In this document: positions 9,488 through 18,308 of the stretch, in pieces
Position numbering within the stretch: the stretch's first letter is position 1
How the letters are laid out: each line of letters opens with the position of its first letter
Assembly (NCBI GenBank): GCA_964596165.1
Contig: CAZQTW010000003.1
Location: 62,001 to 126,000, forward strand
Direction: 5' to 3'
Length of the DNA: 64,000 nucleotides
From: CAYUQT01 sp964596165
Lineage (GTDB): Bacteria; Planctomycetota; Phycisphaerae; UBA1845; JAFGLZ01
The notes under the pieces: generated by a model
What the model was told of the DNA's origin: nothing
Databases searched by the model: none
The model's input: the letters and a program-made list of their open reading frames with translations, nothing else
Position numbers and translations under genes: made by a program

Positions 9488-10853
9488 TGAGTTGCTCCTT
9501 GATCCGGTCGTACAGCTCGGGCGCTCCGGCCAGGAATCGTGCGGCCACCTGCCGCAGGCTTTGCCGATCTCGCCCTTCGAAACGTAGCGTGATGAGGGGT
9601 TCGGTAATCGACATCCGCGCCAGTGCCCAGCCGTCGGGGTACTGCGCCCGCACGCCGTCGAGTCGCGTAACGTCGCCTGTGCAACTGTTGGCGATGTGGG
9701 AGAGGATATCACCTGCTCCAGCGGGGACGGGAATCCTCAGGTCCGGCGTAATGGCCGGCCACCTGATAGGGCGGATCAGGTCGGCCAGTGTCGAGTCCGA
9801 CGTGGCTATCATGTGTGCCGCGACCAGTGAAACGAAGAGTGCGTCGTCACCCCCGCCGAGGGCCTTGAAGAAGTAGTGGCCGCTCACCTCGACGCCGAGG
9901 TCGGCCTGGGTTTCGATCATGGCCGTCTTGATGAATCCGTGTCCACTCGGCTGCATGGCGCACGTTCCGCCGGCATTCACCACGTCAGATGCGAGGATCG
10001 ACGCGCATTTCAGATCGTACACGACCTTGGGCTGCGGGAGGCATCGCCGAACAAACAATGCGCCCATTTGTTCAGGCCGAACGATAGCGCCCTCGTTGTC
10101 GACGAAGGCGGCGCGGTCGCCGTCGCCGTCCAGGGCGATGCCCAAGTCGGCATGGTCGGCCAACACGCGTTCCGACAACACGGCCAGGTTCGAGTCCACG
10201 GCCGGATTGGGGTCGCGTTTCGCGAAATCGGGATCGAACTTGCAGGACAGGGGAATCACGTTGCATCCGGCGGCGGTGAGCACTGCAGGGGCAATCTCGG
10301 AAAAGGCGCCGCCCATGGCATCGACGACGAGGGTCAGTTTCCCCTGCAAGAGGGTCTCAGGCTTGCTCCCGGCGGTAGCAGCGGCCTTGTGAAGGACATG
10401 ACTCTTGTACTCCGTCGTCACATCCACCGAGTGAACATGTGCGCAACGGACTGTTGATTGAGACGAGGCCATGCGCGATTCGAGTTCCTGTACGAGTGAG
10501 GGAATCGCCGGGCGGCCGGCGACCATGAACTTCAGGCCGTTGTAACGCCCGGAGTTGTGCGATGCGGTGACGATGGCCACATTCGGACAGCCGAGGTGCG
10601 TCGCGGCGAAATACACGAGCGGTGTCGGTGTCTGGCCGACGTCGTAGACGTCCACGCCGGCCTTGAGCAGGCCGGCGAGCACCGCGTGTTTCAATGCAGA
10701 GGTGCTGCGGCGGTAGTCGCCGCCCAGGCAGACCCGCTGTTGCCCGCGATCCCGGACCATTTGCCCCAGCGCCTGGCCGAGTCGGCAGGCAACGTCCTCG
10801 TTAAGACCCTCGCCGACAACGCCGCGAATATCACACGCCTTGAATATGCTCAC
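9480..10853 (-). CDS. Phosphomannomutase/phosphoglucomutase (alpha-D-phosphohexomutase)
   Basis: Interconverts hexose 1- and 6-phosphates for nucleotide-sugar supply. The phosphoserine loop is TASHN (96-100, Ser98), followed by SGRYNG; the more usual Pro after TASHN is Ser here. The magnesium loop is DGDGDR (242-247). The sugar-specificity loop is EVSGHYFF (321-328), matching the GExSGH pattern of dual-specificity PMM/PGM enzymes. Length 457 is normal. Start ATG 10853 overlaps the kinase stop by four bases (ATGA), and the end overlaps the aldolase start, so the three genes form one translationally coupled operon. The usual symbols manB, algC or pgm cannot be chosen without comparison. Confidence 0.9.
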   Translation of the reverse strand: MSIFKACDIRGVVGEGLNEDVACRLGQALGQMVRDRGQQRVCLGGDYRRSTSALKHAVLAGLLKAGVDVYDVGQTPTPLVYFAATHLGCPNVAIVTASHNSGRYNGLKFMVAGRPAIPSLVQELESRMASSQSTVRCAHVHSVDVTTEYKSHVLHKAAATAGSKPETLLQGKLTLVVDAMGGAFSEIAPAVLTAAGCNVIPLSCKFDPDFAKRDPNPAVDSNLAVLSERVLADHADLGIALDGDGDRAAFVDNEGAIVRPEQMGALFVRRCLPQPKVVYDLKCASILASDVVNAGGTCAMQPSGHGFIKTAMIETQADLGVEVSGHYFFKALGGGDDALFVSLVAAHMIATSDSTLADLIRPIRWPAITPDLRIPVPAGAGDILSHIANSCTGDVTRLDGVRAQYPDGWALARMSITEPLITLRFEGRDRQSLRQVAARFLAGAPELYDRIKEQLNG

Positions 10854-12304
10854 AGATAACCCCGCCGCTTGAGTTCGCCGCGGAATCGTTCCATGCCGTC
10901 GTCGTAGGCGTGGACCAGGCGCTCATCCGGTTCCACCCGACGGCTCACGCGGACCAGCCTTCGGATGGCCTCCCGGCAGTCGCCGATATGTGCGGTGGCC
11001 GCGAGGATTGCCGCGCCGATCGCGCAATCGGGATGTTCCGGAACGACGTATTCGCGTCGATTAACGGACGCGCGGATACGCAACCAGGTTTGGCCGGCGA
11101 CGGCGCCGCCGGTGGCGTAAATCGTATTGGCGATCGGAAACCCCAATGCGGCGAACCGCTCGATTCCGAGTCGTTCCAGATAGGCGACTGCCTCCATGCC
11201 CGCTGCGAATCGCTCCGGGTCGCACTCAATCCGGTCAAGTCCGAACCCCCTGGCCTGTGGGCAGGCGAAGGGAAATCTCTCGCCCTCCTTGGTCAATGGA
11301 TACACGGCGTGCTTCGTAGGCAAGAGGGCGGCCGCCTCGCGTCCGAGGGCATCGAGGTCCGTCTGCTGGGCGAATTGGGCAGTGATCCATTCGGCGCCGG
11401 TACTGGAGGCGGAACCGGGCAGATAGCCGCCCGCCGGGTGGCGGTGGTTGTAGATCGCCCCAGCCGGATCGATCACGGGCTTGTCGGCCACCGCCTTGAA
11501 CACCAAGGTTGTCCCAAGGGTCACATTTAGCTCGCCCGTGCGGCTTGCCCCCGAGGCCAGGCAACCGGCCGTCCCGTCCGTGCAGCCGGCGACGACCGGA
11601 ACGCCAGCGGGCAGGCCCGTGGTGGACGACGCCTCGGGTATGACTTTGCCGATGGCGACTCCCGGCAGAACGATTCGAGGCAGTCGTGCCAGTGGAATGC
11701 CCAGGCTATGTTCGATTTCCGGCGGCCAGCTCAACTGTCCGATGTCGGCGCCGGTTTTGAGCGCCGTGGAGACATCGGTGATGTTGTAGTGGCCGGAGAG
11801 CATGCCGACGATCCAGTCGGTCTGATGGACGATCCGGCGGCACTTGGCGAAGATTTCCGGCTGCTTCTGGGCCAGGTGCAGGATCTTGGGTAGCGCGAAC
11901 GAGGCGGCCATCTCGATTCCGTAGGTGCCGAGCGTCGGTCGAAGGGCATCCGCGCATCGGCGCGTCTGCTCGGACGCACGGAGGTCGTTGTACATGATGC
12001 CGGGCGTGAGCGGGCGGTTGGCGTCGTCCACCAATAGGAATGTCCCAGACGTCGCATCCACGGCGATGCCGACGAGCTCGTGATCACCTGTCAGGGCCGC
12101 CGTCGTTTGCCGCAGGGCGGCCTGTGCGGCGACGGTCCAGGCATTGGGGTCCTGTTCGACGCAAGGTCCGGAGGTGCGCAAGGCGGTGACCGGCAGATCG
12201 GTCCGGCCGGTAGCGACCACGTGGCCAGTAAGGTCGACGGCCATCGCGCGTGCGCCGCCTGTGCCCATATCAAGGCCGATCACAATGGGTTGCCTATTAC
12301 TCAT
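10850..12304 (-). CDS. FGGY-family carbohydrate kinase
   Basis: ATP-dependent sugar kinase of the FGGY group (xylulokinase, rhamnulokinase, fuculokinase and relatives). The N-terminal phosphate motif is VIGLDMGTGGAR; the catalytic aspartate motif is AGCTDGTAG; the C-terminal domain has YATGGAV (adenine site) and an AIGAAILA stretch near the end. Length is about 484 residues, normal for the family. Three in-frame ATGs lie at 12316, 12307 and 12304; 12304 is chosen because GAGGA sits just upstream at workable spacing. It is the first gene of a minus-strand operon with a phosphohexomutase and a class II aldolase. Substrate not identified. Confidence 0.87.
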   Translation of the reverse strand: MSNRQPIVIGLDMGTGGARAMAVDLTGHVVATGRTDLPVTALRTSGPCVEQDPNAWTVAAQAALRQTTAALTGDHELVGIAVDATSGTFLLVDDANRPLTPGIMYNDLRASEQTRRCADALRPTLGTYGIEMAASFALPKILHLAQKQPEIFAKCRRIVHQTDWIVGMLSGHYNITDVSTALKTGADIGQLSWPPEIEHSLGIPLARLPRIVLPGVAIGKVIPEASSTTGLPAGVPVVAGCTDGTAGCLASGASRTGELNVTLGTTLVFKAVADKPVIDPAGAIYNHRHPAGGYLPGSASSTGAEWITAQFAQQTDLDALGREAAALLPTKHAVYPLTKEGERFPFACPQARGFGLDRIECDPERFAAGMEAVAYLERLGIERFAALGFPIANTIYATGGAVAGQTWLRIRASVNRREYVVPEHPDCAIGAAILAATAHIGDCREAIRRLVRVSRRVEPDERLVHAYDDGMERFRGELKRRGYL

Positions 12305-12377
12305 CATTCCTCGCATTTAGGGAGCCTACTCTACTCTGCTCTGTAGCCATTGGCCACTACAGAAGGCTATCTGCATG

Positions 12378-12432
12378 CCCACGCAAGCGTGGGACGTGCC
12401 ACCCGTCGGCACTGGCAGGCAAGCCGCCAGTG
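12378..12432. repeat. Two adjacent palindromic hairpins
   Basis: CCCACGC at 12378-12384 pairs perfectly with GCGTGGG at 12387-12393 around an AA. CACTGGC at 12410-12416 pairs with GCCAGTG at 12426-12432, with an inner GGC-AA-GCC extension and one bulged base. This looks like a dispersed intergenic palindromic repeat (REP-like). There is no T-run, so it is not a standard terminator. Confidence 0.65.
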
Positions 12433-12610
12433 GCACACGGTGTGGGTCACCTCTATAAGGTTAGATTTGACAATTGGATACATCGGGGCATGTGCAAGCT
12501 TTCACCACGACTTATAGCTTAACCCGACCCTTCGTCAGACCGATAAAACTTGGGCGATTGCGAGGATTCCGCGCGGAGTGCGCTGACCTGGCTGGAGCCG
12601 TCTGGGCAAC

Positions 12611-12787
12611 GTGGGACCGGGAGCTTGCGCTCCTCGGCTCTGTTCGGATAGCGGATGGGGGCGAGGACAGTCCGGTTGGGAGTGGGACCGGGAGCTTGCG
12701 CTCCTCGGCTCTGTTCGGATAGCGGATGGGGGCGAGGACAGTCCGGTTGGGAGTGGGACCGGGAGCTTGCGCTCCTCGGCTCTGTTT
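12611..12787. repeat. 71-bp tandem direct repeat, two full copies plus a half copy
   Basis: Copies begin at 12611, 12682 and 12753, a period of exactly 71 bases; the first two are essentially identical and the third breaks down after about 35 bases at TCTGTTTGG. Each copy contains GGAGCTTGCGCTCC, a short hairpin with TTGC in the loop, and GACAGTCCGG. Sequence beyond the third copy (12788-12890) has related GGTCCGGCT words, suggesting older diverged copies. It is non-coding, lying between divergent genes. Confidence 0.9.
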
Positions 12788-12860
12788 GGACGGCGGAAGG
12801 GGCTGCAGACGGTCCGGCTTCGCGGCGCTACGCCGTGACAGGCCCGGCTCGGAACGACAA

Positions 12861-12879
12861 CCGGACCGACACGGTCCGG
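12861..12879. repeat. GC-rich perfect palindrome upstream of GT2 gene
   Basis: CCGGACCG (12861-12868) pairs with CGGTCCGG (12872-12879) around a three-base loop, ending about 35 bases before the GT2 start codon. It could be an operator, a hairpin in the mRNA leader, or a relic of the neighbouring repeat family, which uses the same GGTCCGG word. Confidence 0.55.
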
Positions 12880-12913
12880 CTCTGAATAGGTGTTGGTGCA
12901 AAGGAGCTGCTGC

Positions 12914-13699
12914 ATGTGGCAAGGTCATCGAGTGTCGGTCATCCTGCCCACGTACAACGAACGCGATTCCATCCGTGACGTGATCGAACGATTCGAGCGG
13001 ACCGGCTACGCCGACGAGATCATTGTCGTGAACAACAACGCCGCGGCGGGCACGGCCGAAGAGGTCGACAAGACGTCGGCGATCCAAGTCTTCGAAGAGC
13101 GGCAGGGCTACGGGGCGGCGATTCAGCGGGGCTTTCGCGAGGCGACCGGCGACTATATCTTCGTTTGCGAGCCGGACGGCACGTTTGAACCGGCGGACAT
13201 CATCAAGTTTCTTGCCTACCTGAATGACTTCGACATGGTCATCGGCACCCGGACGAGCCGCGAGTTCATCTGGGAAGGGGCCAACATGGGCTTCATGCTC
13301 AAGTGGGGCAACTGGGCCGTGGCCAAGATGCTCGAATTCCTGTTCAACACGACGCTCCTGACGGACGTCGGGTGCACGTACCGGGCGATCCGGCGGTCGG
13401 CACTGATGCGGATTTGGAACCGGTTCGAGGTGCTCGGATCGCACTTCGGCCCGGAGATGATGCTGCACGTGATTCTCAACGGCATCCGGTTTACCGAGAT
13501 TCCGGTGAACTACAAGAAGCGGGTCGGGGTCTCATCGGTTACGGGGAGCAAGGTCAAGGCCTTCGTGCTGGGCATGACCATGATCGGAATGATCCTGAAG
13601 TATCGGTGGATCAGCATGACCGGCAGATACTGGCGCCGGCCGGAGAGCCGGCCCGAGCCGCAGGCGATTCCGCAGCCCGCCCTGTCTCGGGCTTCGTAG
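12914..13699 (+). CDS. GT2 family glycosyltransferase
   Basis: Soluble or membrane-associated GT-A glycosyltransferase. Motifs are VSVILPTYNERDS at the N-terminus, EIIVVNNNA (the nucleotide-binding strand, usually VVDDxS), GYGAAIQRGF and EPDGTFEPAD (metal-binding acidic motif). A weakly hydrophobic stretch near the C-terminus (VLGMTMIGMILKY) may contact the membrane. Start ATG 12914 follows AAGGAG at seven bases; an in-frame GTG at 12890 is less likely. The repeat block lies directly upstream, so this gene probably starts a second plus-strand transcript of the polysaccharide locus. Similar proteins use UDP- or GDP-sugars; donor unknown. Confidence 0.85.
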   Translation: MWQGHRVSVILPTYNERDSIRDVIERFERTGYADEIIVVNNNAAAGTAEEVDKTSAIQVFEERQGYGAAIQRGFREATGDYIFVCEPDGTFEPADIIKFLAYLNDFDMVIGTRTSREFIWEGANMGFMLKWGNWAVAKMLEFLFNTTLLTDVGCTYRAIRRSALMRIWNRFEVLGSHFGPEMMLHVILNGIRFTEIPVNYKKRVGVSSVTGSKVKAFVLGMTMIGMILKYRWISMTGRYWRRPESRPEPQAIPQPALSRAS

Positions 13700-13768
13700 C
13701 CACGGCCGGCAGGCCCCCAAGGACGTGGGAACGCGTCGCACGGATCGCGATGCCAACGGCAGACGGAC

Positions 13769-15976
13769 ATGAAAGACCTCTTCGAGCAACGATTCGGCAG
13801 CCGCGGGAGCTTTCGTACCACACTTCGGCGCGAGGTGGCGGCACTTCATCGACCGACGTTGCCGCGGTTGGTCGAAGCGAAGGTCGAGGCGGAACAGTCA
13901 ATCCCGGCGATGCGAATCCTCTCGATCGTTGCCGTCCTCGGCCTCTGGCTGCTGCTGAACGTGCGGCTCGGCTATCGACTGGAGGACTCGGTCCTCTATC
14001 TGACGATGGCCAAGCAGCAACTCGACCCCTCGTTGTATCCGAACAACCCCCTCGTGGATCATCTGCGGCGGATGCCGTACCCGCTCTACCGAGCGATGAC
14101 GCTGATTCTGGACGGTCCGCTGGGACTGTGGGGGCACGTTGTGGCGGCGGTTGCGATGCGGCTGGCATTTGTGGCGGCATTGTGGCTGTTGATGAAAGAG
14201 CTGACCGAGTTGCGGTGGGCGGCGTTTCTGGGCTGCCTCGCGGTGATCTTGCAACCGCTTTACTACGGGACCCTTGCGTGGACCGAATTGATCAGCCCGG
14301 AATTCGTCCAGGGGGATCTTGGGAAGATCGTCCTCATGGGTGCCGTGGTGGCGTGGCTACGCGGCCGACCAATCCTGACGGCAACGATCCTTGGGCTTGG
14401 GTTTACCATTCATCCTATCTACAGCGTGGCGACGGCGGTCATGCTCTGGCCGGACGCGATATGGCGGGCGCGGCGTTTGGGAATGCGGCAGATCCTCGCG
14501 GCTTTGGCTACGGGAGCCGTCCTGGCTGCCCCGACGGTTGTGAGCATTATCCGGTCGCTTCCGTCATCCGGCGGGGCGACAGAAGCCGATCAGATTCAGC
14601 TCATCCGGTTCTTCAATTACTTCCACGTGTACCCCAGCCTGTTCCATCGGTGGGAGTATGTGGGCTTCATCGGGGCGGCGACGGCCGGCGTGGTGGCCTA
14701 TGCGATCATCGCACCCCAGTTGGCCGATCGGGCGGGGATGCTCTTGCGATTCGCCATGGGCATCGGGCTGTGGTGCGCGGTGGGGACCCTCTTCGTCGAG
14801 TGGATGCCGCGCGTGGCCGTCATGCAGATGATGCCGTTTCGCGTGACGCTGGCCGTCCGGTTGCTTGCGACCGGCATGGTGGTCTTTGCCTCGATTGAGA
14901 TGATCCGGCGACGCGCCTGGGTGCCTGTCGGGCTGGCGGTCGCATGGCTTACGATGCTCATGCTGGCGGTGAAGTTCGTTCCATGGATCACGCTAGTCGT
15001 GGCCCTGTGGCTGCTGGGCACGCGCCGAGGCGTCCGCTCCATGGGTGCCGCGATCCTTGCCGCCGTGAGTTGCGGTCTGATGGTGTGGATTGATCCGGAT
15101 CAACTTCCGTGGCGAGGGGGGTTCCCCTGGACGGCCATCGGCGTGGTGGCGGCAGGCTTCGGCCTGTTGCTTCTGGAACCCCGCATCACGCGGTGGCTGG
15201 CCGCGAGCGAGCTCTCGAGGCAAGACGGGGCTCGTGCGGGACGTCTGCCCACGCGAGAGGCAAGCCTCGTGGGGCTTCCTTTGAAGATCGATGGGCGATT
15301 GATTTCGGGGGGCCTTATCAGCCGGTTATGTTGGGTCACTCTCATAATCCTTGCCGGGATGGTGCGTTTCGGTCGGCAGTCCAACGGCGTGTGGGGTGCG
15401 CAGTTAACGTCCAGGCCATGGTTGTCACCGGGAGGGTATGACACCGGTCAGGACGCGTGGCAGGGGGTGATGCGTTGGGCCCGAACGTACACGGCCGGCG
15501 GGGCAACTTTCATCACGCCGCCCGACCTGCTGGGATGGACGTGGTACAGCGAGCGGAACACGTTGGCGACGTATCAGCTCGGGATGCAGAGTGTGTGGGA
15601 CCGACGCTACGGTCCCACGATGAAGGCGCGACTGGCGGATATCGGCTGCGTTCGGCCGTGGGCGCCGGGTTCGAACTACCACGCCTTCGACGAACGTCGA
15701 CTATTGGACGTGGTTCGGCGATATCACGTCGACTACATCGTGTGGAAGAAGTCCGAGCGAAATCGCATGGACTGGCCGACGGTCTACGAGAATCGCGACT
15801 ACCTTGTCTACGACGTGCGACGTGCGAGGGACACGGCACGGTGGGGCGATGTTCGCAAGACGAGGGATCATGAGCTGCCGGCCTGCCCGGAGACGGTAGC
15901 CGGCGCGAAGGCCATTGCGGTCGCACGAGCCGGCCGAGACGCTCGCGGTCCGAGTCTTTTCGGTTCGAGAGGATAG
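13769..15976 (+). CDS. Large polytopic membrane protein, possible DUF6798-like C-terminal part
   Basis: 735 residues with about eleven hydrophobic segments between residues 48 and 540. A loop after the first helix reads YRLEDSVLYLTMAKQQLD, recalling the acidic first loop of GT-C glycosyltransferases. The C-terminal soluble part has WARTYTAGGATFITPP followed by a WYSER motif, which resembles the C-terminal region of DUF6798-type membrane proteins. The start at ATG 13769 gives a 47-residue charged leader; ATG 13910, right before the first helix, is a possible alternative. The gene ends 6 bases before the Wzt-like ATPase. It does not look like an ABC-2 permease. Function in the polysaccharide locus is unknown. 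Confidence 0.65.
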   Translation: MKDLFEQRFGSRGSFRTTLRREVAALHRPTLPRLVEAKVEAEQSIPAMRILSIVAVLGLWLLLNVRLGYRLEDSVLYLTMAKQQLDPSLYPNNPLVDHLRRMPYPLYRAMTLILDGPLGLWGHVVAAVAMRLAFVAALWLLMKELTELRWAAFLGCLAVILQPLYYGTLAWTELISPEFVQGDLGKIVLMGAVVAWLRGRPILTATILGLGFTIHPIYSVATAVMLWPDAIWRARRLGMRQILAALATGAVLAAPTVVSIIRSLPSSGGATEADQIQLIRFFNYFHVYPSLFHRWEYVGFIGAATAGVVAYAIIAPQLADRAGMLLRFAMGIGLWCAVGTLFVEWMPRVAVMQMMPFRVTLAVRLLATGMVVFASIEMIRRRAWVPVGLAVAWLTMLMLAVKFVPWITLVVALWLLGTRRGVRSMGAAILAAVSCGLMVWIDPDQLPWRGGFPWTAIGVVAAGFGLLLLEPRITRWLAASELSRQDGARAGRLPTREASLVGLPLKIDGRLISGGLISRLCWVTLIILAGMVRFGRQSNGVWGAQLTSRPWLSPGGYDTGQDAWQGVMRWARTYTAGGATFITPPDLLGWTWYSERNTLATYQLGMQSVWDRRYGPTMKARLADIGCVRPWAPGSNYHAFDERRLLDVVRRYHVDYIVWKKSERNRMDWPTVYENRDYLVYDVRRARDTARWGDVRKTRDHELPACPETVAGAKAIAVARAGRDARGPSLFGSRG

Positions 15977-15982
15977 AGGACT

Positions 15983-17212
15983 ATGTCGGGATCCCTGGTG
16001 GTTGTGGACGGCGTGTGGAAGCGCTTTCGACTGGGCGAGAGCGGTGGGAGCCTTCGCGAGGTCCTTCCGCGGTTCTTCGATTTGTTGCGGGGCCGCCGTC
16101 GGTCCGAGCGTGAGGCGTTCTGGGCGTTGCGGGACGTGAGCGTTCGGGCCCAGCCGGGCGAGGTGTTGGGCATCATCGGTCCGAACGGCGCCGGCAAGAG
16201 CACGCTTCTGAAACTTCTGTGCGGGATTCTGAAGCCCGACCGCGGGTCCATTCGCACGAAGGGGCGAATGTCGGCCCTGATCGAGGTGGGGGCGGGGTTT
16301 CACCCGGATCTTACGGGGCGCGAAAACATCTATCTGAACGGAAGCATCCTGGGCATGTCGCGGGCGGAGATCTCGAGCAAGCTCGATTCGATCATCGACT
16401 TTGCCGGCCTGGGGGATTTCATCGATACACCGATCAAGCGGTACAGTTCGGGCATGGTCGCGCGGCTCGGGTTTTCCGTGGCCGCGCAACTCGAGCCGGA
16501 CGTCCTTCTGGTGGACGAAGTCCTCAGCGTGGGCGACTTCAGTTTCCAGATCAAGTGTTTCCGGCGCATGAACGAGATTCGGCGGCGCGGGACGACGGTG
16601 GTCTTCGTCAGCCACAACATGCAGGCCGTCTCGACCCTTTGCGATCGATGCGCGGTGCTCAAGCGCGGCGAGGTTTTCTTCGAGGGCACAGCCGAGGAGG
16701 CCACCCGGCGATACCTTGACGCCATGGGCGAGCACCTCTGCCACGATGCCGAAGAGGGTCGTGGCGAGTTGCTGACCATCGAATCCGCCGAGTTGCTCGA
16801 CGCGGACGGGCGACCCACTCATATCGTGCAGGCCGGCGAGCGATGCACCGTTCGCTTGCGGTTCCACTGCAACCACGACATGCCGGACGCCGGCTTGTCG
16901 CTCCGCGTGATTCATGACCATCGCACGGCGATCTTCGACCAGACGACCGCCGTGGAGGGTCATTTCTACGATTTGCGTCAGGGACGGATCTACGAAGCCG
17001 CCTTTGGCTTGACCGCGAATCTTGCCCCCGGGCCGTACGGCGTCGGTCTTAACTTCTTCAATCGCCACAGCATGGACTTCTACTTCTGGGCCGACAACGT
17101 GCTTCAGTTCTCGGTGCCCGGCAAGCGGTTGACCGACAACCTGGTTCACATGGACTGGAGTTACCGGATCGACCCGGCGGACGAGCCGGTCCTAACGGGA
17201 GGGACGGCATGA
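15983..17212 (+). CDS. Wzt-type ABC transporter ATPase with C-terminal carbohydrate-binding domain
   Basis: ATPase subunit of an ABC exporter for O-antigen-like polysaccharide. Walker A is GPNGAGKST (66-74), the signature is YSSGM, Walker B is VLLVDEVLSVGD and the H-loop is SHN. At 409 residues it exceeds the ATPase domain by about 160, and this C-terminal part has the beta-rich character of Wzt_C domains that recognise the modified polysaccharide end. The partner permease (Wzm, TagG-like) is not adjacent and not in the window. The stop overlaps the next GT2 gene by four bases (ATGA), showing coupling to glycosyltransfer. Confidence 0.88.
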   Translation: MSGSLVVVDGVWKRFRLGESGGSLREVLPRFFDLLRGRRRSEREAFWALRDVSVRAQPGEVLGIIGPNGAGKSTLLKLLCGILKPDRGSIRTKGRMSALIEVGAGFHPDLTGRENIYLNGSILGMSRAEISSKLDSIIDFAGLGDFIDTPIKRYSSGMVARLGFSVAAQLEPDVLLVDEVLSVGDFSFQIKCFRRMNEIRRRGTTVVFVSHNMQAVSTLCDRCAVLKRGEVFFEGTAEEATRRYLDAMGEHLCHDAEEGRGELLTIESAELLDADGRPTHIVQAGERCTVRLRFHCNHDMPDAGLSLRVIHDHRTAIFDQTTAVEGHFYDLRQGRIYEAAFGLTANLAPGPYGVGLNFFNRHSMDFYFWADNVLQFSVPGKRLTDNLVHMDWSYRIDPADEPVLTGGTA

Positions 17213-18222
17213 GTGCAGAGTGCCGGACATGCGGAGATCTGATTTCCGTCGTCATGCCGTGCTACAACGCAGCGCCGTACGTGCGTGAGGCGATCAACGA
17301 CGTCCTGGGGCAGACGTATCGTCGCGTCCGGTTGATTGTGGTGGATGACGGGTCGACGGACAATTCGGCTGATATCGTATCGGAGTTCGGCTCGCGGGTG
17401 ACCTTAATCCGCCAGGCAAACGCGGGTTCGTCGGCCGCGAGAAACGCGGGATTGCGTTTGGCCGAGGGGGAGTATGTGGCGTTCTTGGACGCCGACGATC
17501 GTTGGGATCGGTGTTTTCTGGAGACGATGGCCGACGCGCTGGCCGATGGACAGGCGGATCTGGCCTATTGCGGGTGGGCGCGGTTCTGGGGCGATCTCAG
17601 CTCCGCCAAGCCCTTCATTCCGCGCGACCTTGAAGCAGGCGAACGGGGTAAGTTGGAGCGGATGCTGGAGGCATGTCCGTTTCCGATTCACGCCGTGCTG
17701 GTCCGTCGCGAACGGCTTGTTGAAGCAGGGGGGTTCGATCGGCGATTTCCTCCGGCGGAGGACTACGAGCTGTGGTTGCGCGTGGCGACCCGGTGCCGAT
17801 TCAAGCTTGTTCCGCGGGTCATGGCCTACTATCGTCGCCATCCGGCGCAGCAGACGGCGAATCACTTCCATCTGACACTGATGCGGTGGCGGGCCTTGCG
17901 ACATTTCATCACCGCGCACTGGGCCCACGTGCAGGATGTTGTCGGCGATCATGTCGGCGAGCAGATCGACGGCGTGTTCCGTCGGGAGGGATATGCGGCC
18001 TATTGGCGAGGCGACCTCGTCACCGCGAGACGGTGTTTCCGTCAGATGATGCGAATGGGACAGACGGGATGGCATGATCTCAAGGTCGTGTTGCCCAGTC
18101 TGTTGCCGTTGTCGCTGCATCGGGGGCTTCTGCGACTGAGGGACGGTGTTCGAGAGAGAGGGCCTGCGTCGACGGTGGGCCCAACGTCCGGAGGGTTACC
18201 GGTTGATCCGCGGCCGGTCTGA
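17209..18222 (+). CDS. GT2 family glycosyltransferase
   Basis: GT-A fold glycosyltransferase with the classic motif set: ISVVMPCYNAAPY, LIVVDDGSTDNS, GSSAARNAGL and FLDADDRWD (DxD metal site). A later PPAEDYELWLR is the usual acceptor-side ED motif. No membrane segment is apparent, so it probably works on the cytoplasmic face. ATG 17209 overlaps the wzt-like stop, so it is co-translated with the exporter ATPase. Sugar donor unknown. Confidence 0.88.
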   Translation: MSAECRTCGDLISVVMPCYNAAPYVREAINDVLGQTYRRVRLIVVDDGSTDNSADIVSEFGSRVTLIRQANAGSSAARNAGLRLAEGEYVAFLDADDRWDRCFLETMADALADGQADLAYCGWARFWGDLSSAKPFIPRDLEAGERGKLERMLEACPFPIHAVLVRRERLVEAGGFDRRFPPAEDYELWLRVATRCRFKLVPRVMAYYRRHPAQQTANHFHLTLMRWRALRHFITAHWAHVQDVVGDHVGEQIDGVFRREGYAAYWRGDLVTARRCFRQMMRMGQTGWHDLKVVLPSLLPLSLHRGLLRLRDGVRERGPASTVGPTSGGLPVDPRPV

Positions 18223-18308
18223 TCGAGGCAAGGCTCTCTCGGCGGGCAGCGGCGGATGAGACCCGCCCAGCGAATCGCCGGCTAACGTTCCGGCCAGGAC
18301 ATCGAGAA

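Larger units (their letters stand above)
12305..12913. other. Repeat-rich intergenic region, no gene
   Basis: About 600 bases between the divergent sugar kinase and GT2 genes. It holds two palindromic hairpins (12378-12432), a three-copy 71-base tandem repeat (12611-12787) and a further GC-rich palindrome (12861-12879). Short open frames across the repeats on both strands are by-products of the repeat and lack recognisable protein features. No convincing promoter hexamers were picked out, though both flanking genes must have their upstream signals here or nearby. Confidence 0.75.

Noticed and set aside
12611..12787. Possible CRISPR array.
   Set aside because: The 71-base period has no conserved repeat plus variable spacer structure; whole units repeat nearly identically, and no cas gene is seen.
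13769..15976. Wzm-type permease partner of the Wzt-like ATPase.
   Set aside because: The protein is far too large, has about eleven helices and a soluble tail, unlike the six-helix ABC-2 permeases.
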